This document shows positions 30,560-39,158 of a stretch of 64,000 nucleotides of DNA, one piece after another (position 1 is the stretch's first letter; each line of letters begins with the position of its first letter). The notes below the pieces were generated by a model, which saw only the letters and a list, made by a program, of their open reading frames with translations, was not told where the DNA came from and searched no databases. Origin of the DNA: Alphaproteobacteria bacterium (GTDB taxonomy: Bacteria > Pseudomonadota > Alphaproteobacteria > SP197); NCBI GenBank assembly GCA_016869675.1, contig VGDP01000011.1, forward strand, positions 1 to 64,000, written 5' to 3'. Made by a program: the position numbers and the translations under genes.

Positions 30560-31432
30560 GTGAGAACAGTCCTATGCGCCGTCAGCGACGGCGAAGCGGC
30601 CCGTTCAGCCCTGACCACCGCCTATCTGATCGCCAGTCGTGGCGACGGCCATATCGAGGCGTTCTATCCCGGCATGGGGTCGCCCATGATCATCACCGGC
30701 GGGTTCGGCGGTGGCATGGGCGGCGGCGGGGTCGTGCCGACTGAACTCGTCGCCGGACTCGAGCGCGAGGAACAGCAGCGGCGCGAGCGCGCGCGCAGCC
30801 AGTTCACGTCGTTCATGAATGAGAAGTGTGCCGTCATCGAACCCGTCGACCCCGGGTCCAAGGGTGTGTCCGCCTCGTGGTACGAGAACGCCGCCATGCA
30901 GGCGAGCGAGGTGGTCGGCAGCTACGGCCGTGTGTTCGACGTGATCTGTGTCAGCAGGCCGCGCCGCGACGACGCGGCGCTGTCGCTCGCCTTCGTCGAG
31001 GCGGCATTGTTCGAGAGCGGCCGACCCGTGATCTTGGCGCCGCCCGAGCCGCCGGCGACGATCAGCCGGGTCGTCGTCATCGCCTGGAACGCCAGCACCG
31101 AGACCGCGCGAACGCTGGCGTTGGGCATGCCGTTGGTCGGCGACGTGGAGCGTGCGATCGTGCTGACGGTCAAGGGCGGCGGGGTCAACGGCCCGCTTGG
31201 CGAGGACGCGGCACGCAACCTGCGCTGCCACGGCATCAAGGCCGAGGCAGTCGAGGTTGATGTCGGCGGGCTCCCGGTCGGCGAGGCGATCCTGCAGCAC
31301 TGCAAGGAGGTCGGCGCCGACCTGCTGATCAAGGGCGCCTACACCCAGAGCCGGCTCAAGCAAATGATCTTTGGTGGCGCGACGCAGCATATCCTGACGT
31401 CGGCGGAACTGCCGGTCATCATGGCGCATTAG
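30560..31432 (+). CDS. Universal stress protein (two-domain)
   Basis: 290 aa from GTG 30560 with a GGGGGAG ribosome-binding site. The C-terminal half (VVVIAWNASTETARTL, ADLLIKGAYTQSRLKQMIFGGATQHILTSAELPVIMAH) is a canonical UspA strand-loop. The N-terminal half begins VLCAVSDGEAARSAL and contains a glycine-rich insertion (GGFGGGMGGGGV) at ~47-58. It is a cytosolic ATP-binding stress protein. A 61-bp gap precedes it, so it may have its own promoter. Confidence 0.87.
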   Translation: MRTVLCAVSDGEAARSALTTAYLIASRGDGHIEAFYPGMGSPMIITGGFGGGMGGGGVVPTELVAGLEREEQQRRERARSQFTSFMNEKCAVIEPVDPGSKGVSASWYENAAMQASEVVGSYGRVFDVICVSRPRRDDAALSLAFVEAALFESGRPVILAPPEPPATISRVVVIAWNASTETARTLALGMPLVGDVERAIVLTVKGGGVNGPLGEDAARNLRCHGIKAEAVEVDVGGLPVGEAILQHCKEVGADLLIKGAYTQSRLKQMIFGGATQHILTSAELPVIMAH

Positions 31433-31447
31433 GTGCGAATCAAGGAG

Positions 31448-31738
31448 ATGAGCATTAATCGATGGTTATCGCTGGCGTTCGATCGGCGAAGGCTGTTCGT
31501 CGGATGCGCGGTCGGGGCCCTTGGCGTGACTAGCCAGGCACGAGGGTTCTCCGTCGTCGACGCTCCTGTCGATGTACGGAATGCTTACGCTCTTGGCCCG
31601 TGCTCGGGTGGCGAGGATCACGCGGCCCTGCTGGACGAAGCACTCGCGGCGCTGCACGGAGTGGATCAGGCAGCGAGGGATCAGGTTGCTTTGGCCTGGG
31701 CATGCCCGATCTGCGGCTGCCGCGCTTCGGTCGATTGA
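31448..31738 (+). CDS. Small Tat-exported protein ending in ACPICGC
   Basis: About 96 aa from ATG 31448 (GTG 31433 is in frame too; an AAGGAG directly abuts the ATG, so the start is unclear). DRRRLFVGCAVGALGVTSQARG is a twin-arginine signal. The mature part is acidic, with a terminal CPICGCRA motif able to bind a metal or form a disulfide. It overlaps the DUF1007 gene that follows, and the nickel/cobalt transporter comes next. The context suggests a metal-trafficking role. No characterised family recognised. Confidence 0.6.
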   Translation: MSINRWLSLAFDRRRLFVGCAVGALGVTSQARGFSVVDAPVDVRNAYALGPCSGGEDHAALLDEALAALHGVDQAARDQVALAWACPICGCRASVD

Positions 31739-32334
31739 CTCGTCTTCGTGCGGTCGGGCTCGGGCTGGCGGCGGCGGTCGGGCTGAACGGAAGCGCCGCC
31801 GCTCACCCCCATGTCTGGGTGACGAACGGGCTGGTCTTGGTGGTGGAGGGCGGGGCGGTCACGCGCCTGCGCCATGCCTGGACGTTCGACGAGTTTTTCT
31901 CCGAATCGATCATCGGCCAGTACGACGCCGACGGCAGCGATACCTTGACCGGTGACGAGATCACGGCCGTGCATGATGGCGCCTTCGTGTCCGTGGCCGA
32001 TTTCGGCTACTTCACCCGCGTGCGGATCGGCGCGGCCGACGTGGCTTTCGGCCCGGTCGAGGCATTCACCGCGTCGGTCGAGAACGGCGTCCTGGTCTAC
32101 CAGTTCGACCTGCCGCTGGTGGAGCCGATCGCGCCCGGGACCGAGGTCACGATCGGGGTCTATGACGTGGAGTACTACGTCGAGTTCATGCCCACCGAGC
32201 TCGGTGTCACGATCGAAGGCGCGGCCGAGGGCGCGTGCGATACCGACCTGTTCGAGGACGAGGCGAATGCCATTTACTTCGGCATGGTGGCGCCCTTCAC
32301 CGTGCGCGTGACCTGCGCGGCCGAGGGCAGTTGA
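31702..32334 (+). CDS. DUF1007 family periplasmic protein
   Basis: About 210 aa from ATG 31702 (MPDLRLPRFGRLTRL), with signal peptide AVGLGLAAAVGLNGSAAA before HPHVWVT, the conserved mature N-terminus (potential metal ligands His-Pro-His). Typical DUF1007 segments include AWTFDEFFSESIIGQYDADG and YDVEYYVEF. DUF1007 genes commonly precede NicO/RcnA-like transporters, as here with a 4-bp gap. Function not established; a periplasmic nickel/cobalt-binding partner is the usual suggestion. Confidence 0.85.
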   Translation: MPDLRLPRFGRLTRLRAVGLGLAAAVGLNGSAAAHPHVWVTNGLVLVVEGGAVTRLRHAWTFDEFFSESIIGQYDADGSDTLTGDEITAVHDGAFVSVADFGYFTRVRIGAADVAFGPVEAFTASVENGVLVYQFDLPLVEPIAPGTEVTIGVYDVEYYVEFMPTELGVTIEGAAEGACDTDLFEDEANAIYFGMVAPFTVRVTCAAEGS

Positions 32335-32338
32335 GCGC

Positions 32339-33187
32339 ATGCGCCTGGCGCTCGCGGCCCTGGTCATGGCTGTACTGTGGCGTGTGCCCACGGCTCGGGC
32401 GGCCACGGCCGCCGACGCGGGTTGGTTCGCCACGCTGTTGCGCCAGTTCGTCGTGCTGCAGGGCGACATCAACAGAGCCCTGACCCAAGGCGTCGCCAAC
32501 CTGCGCCAGGGCGAGATGAGCGGAGCGGTCGTTACCGCGCTCGGCATCGGTCTGCTGTACGGCGTCGCGCACGCGCTGGGGCCCGGCCATGGCAAGTGGG
32601 TGGTGGCCACCTATTTCCTGGGCCGCGACGCGCGCCCCTGGCGCGGTGTGCTCATGGGCTGCCGCATCGCGTTCGTGCATGTGATCATGGCGGTGGTCGC
32701 CGTGGTGGCGTTCGATGCCATGGCGCGTTCGGTCTTCGGTCCGGTGCCCGCGGAGCTGCCGTACGTCCGTGGCGTCAGCTACGGTCTGATCGCCTTGCTC
32801 GGGGTCATCCTGCTCGCAGGCCGGCTGCGCGGCGCGCGTGGCGGGAGGCACGATCACGACCACGGTGACGGCGGCGACGACCATCATCATCATCGCGATG
32901 AAGGCTGGGCCGCCTTCGCGGTGGGCCTGGTGCCGTGCAGCGGCGCGGTCGTCGTGTTGGCCTACGCCCTGGCCAACGACATCCTAGTGGCTGGCCTCGC
33001 TGTCGTCGCGGCGATCGGCGTCGGCATGGCGGCGACCATGTCCGGCCTCGGCCTCGTGTGTGTCCTGTCGCGGCGCGCCATCACGAACCTGGGGCAGGGT
33101 CAGGGGCGACTCTTGCGCGCTCTCGACACCGCAGGGCCGGCGGCGATGATCCTGGTCGGCCTGGCGCTGCTCGCGACCCTAGCGTAG
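32339..33187 (+). CDS. NicO-family nickel/cobalt transporter
   Basis: 282 aa. After a signal-like N-terminus come six hydrophobic segments. The family signature GVAHALGPGHGKWVVATYFLG (HxLGPGHGK) and GLVPCSGAVVVLAYAL are present. A cytosolic His/Asp-rich loop at ~165-185 (HDHDHGDGGDDHHHH) is a probable metal buffer. Inner-membrane Ni2+/Co2+ transport, direction uncertain. Its TAG overlaps the 3' end of convergent hutD by 9 bp. Confidence 0.9.
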   Translation: MRLALAALVMAVLWRVPTARAATAADAGWFATLLRQFVVLQGDINRALTQGVANLRQGEMSGAVVTALGIGLLYGVAHALGPGHGKWVVATYFLGRDARPWRGVLMGCRIAFVHVIMAVVAVVAFDAMARSVFGPVPAELPYVRGVSYGLIALLGVILLAGRLRGARGGRHDHDHGDGGDDHHHHRDEGWAAFAVGLVPCSGAVVVLAYALANDILVAGLAVVAAIGVGMAATMSGLGLVCVLSRRAITNLGQGQGRLLRALDTAGPAAMILVGLALLATLA

Positions 33188-33739
33188 AGCGAGCGTCACG
33201 AGGGCCAAGGTGGCGTCGCCTTGCAGCACGGCGGCGGTACCGGGGTCAACGATCGCCGTATCCCACGGTTCCAGACCGGTTTCCGGCGCGAGGATCGCCC
33301 GGCCGTCTAGAACGACGACGGCGCGGGTTTCCACAGCCGGCGCCAGGTCGAGCGGTGCGCTGACCGTGATGATATCGACGGTCGTTCGGTGGGTGGCGCG
33401 GTCGACCATCACGTTGAAGTCGTGGATCGGGCCATCGATCAGGTCGCAATGGACGCAGGCCTCGCCGGCGAAGGCGAACGGTTCGTGCGGCCGCGCGAAG
33501 CGATGGGCCACGCCATCCACGTCGAGCACCATGCCGCCGCCGTCCAGCACCATGATGACGCGGTCGTAGCCGTCGAACGTCGAGAACGGCCCTGCCTGCG
33601 TTACGGACGCGATGCTAAGGCGCCAGGCGAAGCGTCCGGGTGCGGCGCCGGGGCACACGGCGATCTCCCGCGTTGTTCCGCCACCGTTGCGCCAGGGCAT
33701 GACACGATGATCGGCACGGCGCGCGACCGCGACGGTCAT
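33179..33739 (-). CDS. HutD/Ves family protein
   Basis: 186 aa. The cupin-like HutD fold starts with MPWRNGGGTTREIAV and has FAWRLSIASVTQAGPFSTFDGYDRVIMVLDGGGMVL, followed by HDFNVMVDR. The ATG overlaps the stop of the Rieske gene (ATGA), so it ends a four-gene operon. HutD proteins are linked to histidine utilisation in pseudomonads, but no hut gene is here. Confidence 0.88.
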   Translation of the reverse strand: MTVAVARRADHRVMPWRNGGGTTREIAVCPGAAPGRFAWRLSIASVTQAGPFSTFDGYDRVIMVLDGGGMVLDVDGVAHRFARPHEPFAFAGEACVHCDLIDGPIHDFNVMVDRATHRTTVDIITVSAPLDLAPAVETRAVVVLDGRAILAPETGLEPWDTAIVDPGTAAVLQGDATLALVTLALR

Positions 33740-34869
33740 GCGGCCTTGAGCCGTCGGGCCAAGTAGCGGGCGAAGTCGTTGATCTCGCGCTCGAGCCACG
33801 AGAGCCGTCCGGTGATCGCCAACGGCGCGTTGGAGTTGGCGTAGACCGACTCGACCACAGTTCGGTCCTCGCCGTTGACCTTGTCGAAGAAGGCAACCAG
33901 GTTGGCGACACTGCTTTCGCGGTCGGTGAGGGTCGCGTGGACCTCGGGGGCGTAGGAGATACCGAAGCGCACGTGCACCTCGCCGACACCCTTGGGGCGC
34001 AACGACAGGTACCAAAAATGATCGGGCCCCAGGACGTACATGTGGCTCGGAAACACGGTGGGCATCACCGTGGTGTAGCGCTGGGCGCCTTCGAGCCGAT
34101 GGTTGTCAGGGTGCGCGCGGCCGTAGGTGGCGCCCTCGATCTTCTCGAACGTCTGGTAGGTGAAGCCGTCGTGGATCGCGTTCGGATAGCGCGTGCTGTC
34201 CACCGGCATCCACGCGCCGACCGTGGCGCGATGGGTCACCGGCAGGTGATAGCCTTCCATGAAGTTCTCGGTCAGCACCTTCCAGTTGGTCGCCCAGATG
34301 TGGTCCTGCGCCGCGACCGGGATGTAGTTCTCCATCTGGTAGGGCGCGACGAGAGGGTCGAGCGCCTCCAACTGGGTCGCTACGCTGGGTGCCTCGGCGT
34401 TGAGCGTCACGTAGATCCAGCCGTGCCAAACCTCGGTGCGGATCTCGGGCAGCGCCAGGTCCCGAGCGCGGAAGTTCGGGGCGTCTTTCATATGCGGCAC
34501 GGCGACGACGCGGCCACGCAGATCGTAGGTCCAGGCGTGGTAGGGGCAGGTGAACTTGCGCGCGCAGCCGCGGCCCTCGGCCAGGCGCATCATGCGGTGC
34601 AGGCAGACGTTGGAGAACGAGCGGATCACACCGTCGTCGCCGCGCACCACAACGATCGGCTGATCGTCGATGGCGAAGGTCAGATAGTCACCCGGCTTCG
34701 GGATCTCGTTGGCCGATCCGGCGCACAGCCAGTCCCGCTTGAAGATGCGTTCGCGCTCGAGCGCGTGGAGCGTCTCATCGCGATAGGCGGCCGGCGGTAG
34801 AGCCAACGCCGATTCGGGCGGCGTGGCGGCGCGGGCGGCGATGGCGGCGATCAGAGCTTCGGTCGTCAT
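33736..34869 (-). CDS. Rieske non-heme iron oxygenase, alpha subunit
   Basis: 377 aa from ATG 34869. The Rieske [2Fe-2S] site is NVCLHRMM...KFTCPYHAW (CxH-x15-17-CxxH) at ~88-112. The mononuclear iron ligands are in TENFMEGYHLPVTH. The family is the quaternary-ammonium type (GbcA, carnitine or stachydrine monooxygenase), which needs only an alpha subunit plus a separate reductase; no reductase gene is present nearby. It lies 26 bp downstream of an Fe-ADH gene and overlaps hutD. Substrate unknown; N-demethylation of a betaine is plausible, with formaldehyde as by-product. Confidence 0.88.
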   Translation of the reverse strand: MTTEALIAAIAARAATPPESALALPPAAYRDETLHALERERIFKRDWLCAGSANEIPKPGDYLTFAIDDQPIVVVRGDDGVIRSFSNVCLHRMMRLAEGRGCARKFTCPYHAWTYDLRGRVVAVPHMKDAPNFRARDLALPEIRTEVWHGWIYVTLNAEAPSVATQLEALDPLVAPYQMENYIPVAAQDHIWATNWKVLTENFMEGYHLPVTHRATVGAWMPVDSTRYPNAIHDGFTYQTFEKIEGATYGRAHPDNHRLEGAQRYTTVMPTVFPSHMYVLGPDHFWYLSLRPKGVGEVHVRFGISYAPEVHATLTDRESSVANLVAFFDKVNGEDRTVVESVYANSNAPLAITGRLSWLEREINDFARYLARRLKAA

Positions 34870-34895
34870 GGAGACCCCGTGGTCGCGGCGAACCG

Positions 34896-36068
34896 CTACG
34901 TTAGCACGGCATCGCCACCGCGGATCGTGGCGACGAGCAGGTGGCGCACGGCGTCGGCATCCAGCGGCCGCGGGTTGGTCAGCATGTTGCCATCCGCCAT
35001 GACGCGCGGGACCAGGGCATCGACATGGTCGTCCTCGACACCGAGCGCGGCGAGCGTCGCGGGGATGCCGAGGTCCCGCCGGAACGCCTGGACCCAGGCC
35101 AGGAAGGCCGGCAGAGAGGGGTCGGACAGTCCGAGGAAACGGGCCAGGCGCGTCGCCTTCTCGGCGATCGCGTTGCCGTGGGAAGCCAGGACATAGGGCA
35201 TGACCACGGCGTTGGTCAGGCCGTGCTGGGTGTCCAGCAGGGCGCCGACCGCGTGGCTGATGCCGTGCATCGCGCCCAGGCCCTTGCGGAACGCCACCGC
35301 GCCCATGGATGCCGCAACCAGCATGTAGCCCCGCGCGTCCAGATCGCGACCGTTCTCGACGGCGCGGGGCAGCCAGTCCTTCACCAGGCGCGTACCCATC
35401 ATGGCGATGCCGTCGGAGAACGGGTCGAACTCGGGCGCGAACAGCGCTTCGAGGCAGTGGCTCAGGGCGTCCATGCCGGTCCACGCGGTCAGGTGCGCCG
35501 GCAAGCCGACGCTGAGCGCAGGGTCGGCGATGACCAGCCGGGGCGCCATCGCCGGGTGGGCGACGATGCGTTTGACCCGTGTGGCGGTGTCGGTGATGAC
35601 CGCCCCACCTTCCATCTCCGAGCCCGTGCCCGCAGTGGTCGGCACGGTGATGATCGGCGGCGCCGGCACCGGCGCGGTGCTGGGCGTGAAATCGGGCCGC
35701 CACTCGTAGGCCCAGATCGGCTCGGCCGCGTGCGCCATCAGGGCGATCGTCTTGCCGGCATCCAGTGCCGAGCCGCCGCCCCAGGGTATGACGCCGTCGT
35801 GCCGCCCTTCGCGCAGAACGGCCGCGCCGGCGGCGACGGCGCTGTCGGTGGGGTTGGCCGCCAGGCCCGCGAACACCGTGGCCGTCAGGCCCTGGCGCGC
35901 CAGCGCCACAACCGCGTCGTCGATCGTGCCGGTCGCAACGATGCCGGGATCGCTGACGATCAACGGTCGGGTCATGCCGAGTTCGCGGCACGCGACGCCC
36001 AGGTCGCCGATGCGGCCGGCGCCGAAGCGGACCGGCCGCGGGAAATGCCAGATGCCGTCCAGCACCAT
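34896..36068 (-). CDS. Iron-containing alcohol dehydrogenase (copy 1)
   Basis: 390 aa. Fe-ADH motifs: WGGGSALDAGKTIAL (NAD-binding GGGSxxD), VPTTAGTGSEME, and metal ligands in TAWTGMDALSHCLEA and GAMHGISHAVGALLDTQHG (D, H, H, H). Paralogue of the next gene upstream, 8 bp away. It oxidises or reduces an unknown primary alcohol/aldehyde. Confidence 0.92.
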   Translation of the reverse strand: MVLDGIWHFPRPVRFGAGRIGDLGVACRELGMTRPLIVSDPGIVATGTIDDAVVALARQGLTATVFAGLAANPTDSAVAAGAAVLREGRHDGVIPWGGGSALDAGKTIALMAHAAEPIWAYEWRPDFTPSTAPVPAPPIITVPTTAGTGSEMEGGAVITDTATRVKRIVAHPAMAPRLVIADPALSVGLPAHLTAWTGMDALSHCLEALFAPEFDPFSDGIAMMGTRLVKDWLPRAVENGRDLDARGYMLVAASMGAVAFRKGLGAMHGISHAVGALLDTQHGLTNAVVMPYVLASHGNAIAEKATRLARFLGLSDPSLPAFLAWVQAFRRDLGIPATLAALGVEDDHVDALVPRVMADGNMLTNPRPLDADAVRHLLVATIRGGDAVLT

Positions 36069-36076
36069 GAGGCGCG

Positions 36077-37258
36077 TCAGGCCAGGCGGCCTTCGGCGGC
36101 GTTGCGGAACAGCGTGGCCAGCTTGGCTTCGTCGAGCGGCACCGGGTTCGAGGGTGCCGAGGGGTCACGGGCCGCCTCGGGGGCGATGCGGCCGGCGTGC
36201 TCGGCCCCGACACCCAGGTCCTTCAGGGTATGCTCGATGCCGATGGTCTGGCGCAGCTCGAGCACCCAGTCGATCACGGCGGCGCCGTTCGCCTTGGGCA
36301 GCCCGATGTAGCGGGCCAGCGCCGTCATCTTGTCCTCGATCGCCGCCCGGTTGAACGCCAGCACGTAGGGCATGACCACGGCGTTGGTGCGCCCGTGGTG
36401 CGTGTCGAAATGGGCGCCGATCGGGTGGGACAGGGCGTGCATGGCGCCCAGGCCCTTCTGGAACGCAGTCGCGCCCATGGTCGAGGCGACCATCATGTAC
36501 GAACGCGCCGCCACGTCATTGCCGTCCTTCACCGCCGCCGGCAGCCAGTCCCGGATCAGGCGCATGCCTTCCAGCGCGATGCCCTCGGCCATCGGGTGGA
36601 AGCCGGGGGCACAGTAGGCCTCCAGGTTGTGTGACAGCGCGTCCATGCCGGTCGCCGCGGTCAACCCGGCGGGCAGCCCGACGGTCAGCTCAGGGTCATC
36701 GATCACGATAGCCGGCTGCATCCGCGCGTGGAAGATCAGCTTCTTCACGTGGTCGCGCTCGTCGGTGATGACCGAGACTCGCCCCACCTCGGACCCCGTG
36801 CCCGACGTGGTCGGCACGGCGACGCACGGCGCCATGCCGGCGACGTTGACCCGGGTGTACCAGTCCTCGCGGTCCTCGAAGTCCCACAGCGGCCGGGTCT
36901 GGCCGACCATGAGCGCGATGGCCTTGGCGACGTCGAGCGCACTGCCGCCGCCGAACGCGATCACGCCGTCGGCCTTGTGGGCGCGGAAGGCGGCAACGCC
37001 GTCGTCGACGTTCTTGCCGACCGGGTTGGGCTTGACGTCGGCGAAGACGACCGTGGGCAGCCCTGCCTTCGTATTGCGCGCCGCCGCCTGATCCACCATA
37101 AGCAGCTTGGCCAGACCCGGATCGGTCACCAGCAAGGGCCGCGTCATGCCGAGCGCGCGGCACGCATCGGGCAGTTCCGCGATACGGCCGGGACCGAAGC
37201 GCACCGCCGTGGGGTAGTTCCAGTTGCCGCGCAGGGTCTTGAGATCGATCGTCGCCAT
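36077..37258 (-). CDS. Iron-containing alcohol dehydrogenase (copy 2)
   Basis: 393 aa with AFGGGSALDVAKAIAL, VPTTSGTGSEVGRVSVI, ATGMDALSHNLEAYC and GAMHALSHPIGAHFDTHHG. It heads the operon Fe-ADH, Fe-ADH, Rieske oxygenase, HutD (complement). The two copies share architecture but differ substantially, e.g. HNLEAYCAPGFHP against HCLEALFAPEFDP. They therefore look like an old duplication with distinct substrates rather than a recent copy. Confidence 0.92.
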   Translation of the reverse strand: MATIDLKTLRGNWNYPTAVRFGPGRIAELPDACRALGMTRPLLVTDPGLAKLLMVDQAAARNTKAGLPTVVFADVKPNPVGKNVDDGVAAFRAHKADGVIAFGGGSALDVAKAIALMVGQTRPLWDFEDREDWYTRVNVAGMAPCVAVPTTSGTGSEVGRVSVITDERDHVKKLIFHARMQPAIVIDDPELTVGLPAGLTAATGMDALSHNLEAYCAPGFHPMAEGIALEGMRLIRDWLPAAVKDGNDVAARSYMMVASTMGATAFQKGLGAMHALSHPIGAHFDTHHGRTNAVVMPYVLAFNRAAIEDKMTALARYIGLPKANGAAVIDWVLELRQTIGIEHTLKDLGVGAEHAGRIAPEAARDPSAPSNPVPLDEAKLATLFRNAAEGRLA

Positions 37259-37380
37259 GATGGGTCCTCGTCAGTCTCGAGCGCGTCTCGGCTGCTCGCA
37301 TCCCACACCGGCTCTACGCGGTCAAGGTCGCGGGTGTTCTGCTATGGTCGCCGGGACGGACGGGGTGGCAACACCGCACC

Positions 37381-37738
37381 ATGGATAGGCAAGGCACCTG
37401 GAGCTGGTGGTCGCCGCGGCCGCCGCGGCCCTGGCCGGGGCGGCCCTGGCGGACGCCCGTGGGGCACTACGTCATCGAGGAAAAGACCCGCAAGACGGTC
37501 TTTCACGGCTGGCTCGGCCTTTCGTACCCTAACGCCGAGGATCGCGCGCGCGGCCGCGCTGGGTGTTTAGCCCGGCGGGCGGATCGCGATCCACGGCATG
37601 CCCGAGGGCTGGGGTCCGGAAGGGCCCGGGGTGCCCATGATCGACTGGACCAATGGCTGCATTGCCCTGACCAACCACGACCTGGACGAGCTCTGGACCC
37701 TGGTGCGCGAGGGTACGGTCGTGGAGATCCGGCCATGA
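37381..37738 (+). pseudogene. L,D-transpeptidase (YkuD/ErfK), truncated, frameshifted, with TAG
   Basis: The recognisable sequence begins TPVGHYVIEEKTRKTVFHGWLGLSYPNAEDRARGRA. It shifts frame around 37545-37560 and then reads LGV-stop-PGGRIAIHGMPEGWG with TAG 37568-37570 (relatives have S or D there). It ends intact with IDWTNGCIALTNHDLDELWTLV, containing the catalytic Cys of (S/N)GCI. The N-terminal beta strands before TPxGxY are missing, and a signal-like Leu/Ala stretch (LELVVAAAAAALAGAALA) sits in another frame at ~37399. Dead gene. Confidence 0.8.
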
Positions 37739-37840
37739 CCTGGCGCGTTGATCCATTTCAAGGCCGGACGCTGACGGCGGATGCCATGGTCGCGCCTCGT
37801 GGGGCCCGTCGTGCCCCGGACACCAGACGAGGAGGAGACG

Positions 37841-38131
37841 ATGTTGGGTCGTATCGCGCGGTTCGCTACGGTCGCCGCGCTCGGCGCCGCCACGGCGCTG
37901 GGTGCCTGCGCCAGCCAGAGCGAGCTCGAGAACTACGCGGTCAAGTCGTAGCTAGAATCGTACGCCACGAAGGCGGATCTCGAAGCGCTGCGGGCCGAGC
38001 TGATGGCCGAATTGGCCAAGGTCCAGGCCGACGCGGCGGCATCGCGCGCGGCAGCCGAGCAGGCGGCGGCGGATGCCGCGGCCGCGGCCGAGAAGGCCGA
38101 CGCGATCTTCCAGAAGTCGCGGCAGAAGTAG
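37841..38131 (+). pseudogene. Lpp-like alanine-zipper outer-membrane lipoprotein with TAG at codon 37
   Basis: A GAGGAG site precedes ATG 37841. The lipobox ALGAC puts the lipidated Cys near residue 23. Heptad coiled coil follows: ELENYAVKS-stop-LESYATKADLEALRAELMAELAKVQADAAASRAAAEQ, then an Ala-rich zipper ending IFQKSRQK with a C-terminal Lys able to be cross-linked to peptidoglycan. TAG 37949-37951 is one change from CAG (Gln). Read through it is 96 aa, close to Lpp/OprI proteins. Flanked by two L,D-transpeptidase genes, the enzymes that make such cross-links. Confidence 0.75.
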
Positions 38132-38192
38132 CGCTTCGCTGTCGGCTCCCGCCGGTCGCGGCCGGCGGGCGCCGGTAAGGGAGGCTTCGACC

Positions 38193-39101
38193 GTGTGGCA
38201 GGGCCGCGCCACGCGGCGCGCGGTGTTGGCTGGCATGGGGGCAAGCGTCCTCGCGCATTCCCGTCCAGGTGCCCAGGACGTCGCGGCCGACGACATCGTC
38301 GGCGCGCTCGATTTCCATGTCACTGCCAAGGGCGAGTCGATGCTCGACCTGGCGCGGCACAAGGACCTCGGCTTCCTGGAGCTGATGGCGGCCGACCCGG
38401 ACGTGGACCCGTGGGTGCCGGTGCCCGGCACGCCGGTGCTCTTGCCTACGGCCCATATCCTGCCGGCGGCGCCGCGCCGGGGGATGGTCGTGAATTTGGC
38501 GGAGTTGCGGCTCTATGCGTTCCTGGCAGACGGCATCGTCACGCACCCCATCGGGGTCGGGCGGACCGGCTACACGACACCGACGGGAACGACCTCGATC
38601 GTCCGCAAGCAAGAGAAGCCCTCGTGGTTCCCGACCGAGACCACGCGGGCCGACGATCCGACCTTGCCGGCCGTTGCTCCCCCCCCAGGTCCCGACAACC
38701 CGCTCGGCGACTACGCGCTTTATCTCGGCCGGCCCTCCTTCCTGGTCCACGGCACCAACAAGCCCTGGGGCGTCGGGTGCATGGTCAGCCGAGGGTGCAT
38801 ACGGCTCTATCTCGAGGACATCGCCGCGCTGTACCCGTGCATTCCCGTGGGCACGGCCGTCACCGTGGTCGCGCAGGCGGTCAAGCTGGGTCGGAAGGAT
38901 GGTGCCATGTTCATCGAGGCGCACCCGACGCGCGCCCAGTTGCTGGAGCTTGCCCGACGTGACCACTTTACGCCCTACCCGGTGCCCGACGTGCGCGCCA
39001 TGGTCGAGGACTTCGCGGGCGCCGACAGCCATCGCCTGCGCTGGCCGGTGATCGCGACGGCCTTGGCGGAGCGGCGCGGTTACCCGGTTCGCGTCGACTA
39101 G
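38193..39101 (+). CDS. L,D-transpeptidase (YkuD domain), Tat-exported
   Basis: 302 aa from GTG 38193 with AGGGAGG upstream. A twin-arginine signal (ATRRAVLAGMGASVLA) is followed by a LysM-like N-domain (HVTAKGESMLDLARHKDLGFLELMAADP) and the YkuD catalytic domain with FLVHGTNKPWGVGCMVSRGCIRLY (His and nucleophilic Cys in SRGCIRL). It acts in the periplasm on meso-DAP peptidoglycan stems, 3-3 cross-links or lipoprotein attachment. It is the intact survivor of the Lpp/LDT module and is followed by a terminator. Confidence 0.92.
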   Translation: MWQGRATRRAVLAGMGASVLAHSRPGAQDVAADDIVGALDFHVTAKGESMLDLARHKDLGFLELMAADPDVDPWVPVPGTPVLLPTAHILPAAPRRGMVVNLAELRLYAFLADGIVTHPIGVGRTGYTTPTGTTSIVRKQEKPSWFPTETTRADDPTLPAVAPPPGPDNPLGDYALYLGRPSFLVHGTNKPWGVGCMVSRGCIRLYLEDIAALYPCIPVGTAVTVVAQAVKLGRKDGAMFIEAHPTRAQLLELARRDHFTPYPVPDVRAMVEDFAGADSHRLRWPVIATALAERRGYPVRVD

Positions 39102-39110
39102 GAAAGTGAA

Positions 39111-39147
39111 CGGGCCCCGCGATCCTCGCGGGGCCCGCCCGTGTTTT
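39111..39147. terminator. Strong hairpin terminator between L,D-transpeptidase and permease genes
   Basis: Stem CGGGCCCCGCGA/TCGCGGGGCCCG with loop TCC (39111-39137), followed by CCCGTGTTTT. A 12-bp G+C-rich stem plus short T-run fits an intrinsic terminator for the + strand gene. It probably also helps end the convergent permease transcript. Confidence 0.8.
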
Positions 39148-39158
39148 GCCCGGCCGAT

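Noticed and set aside
33736-36213. Long upstream extension (to 825 aa) of the Rieske oxygenase frame
   Set aside because: The extension lies antisense-phase within the Fe-ADH coding region, is Arg/Pro-rich, and the family N-terminus begins exactly at ATG 34869.
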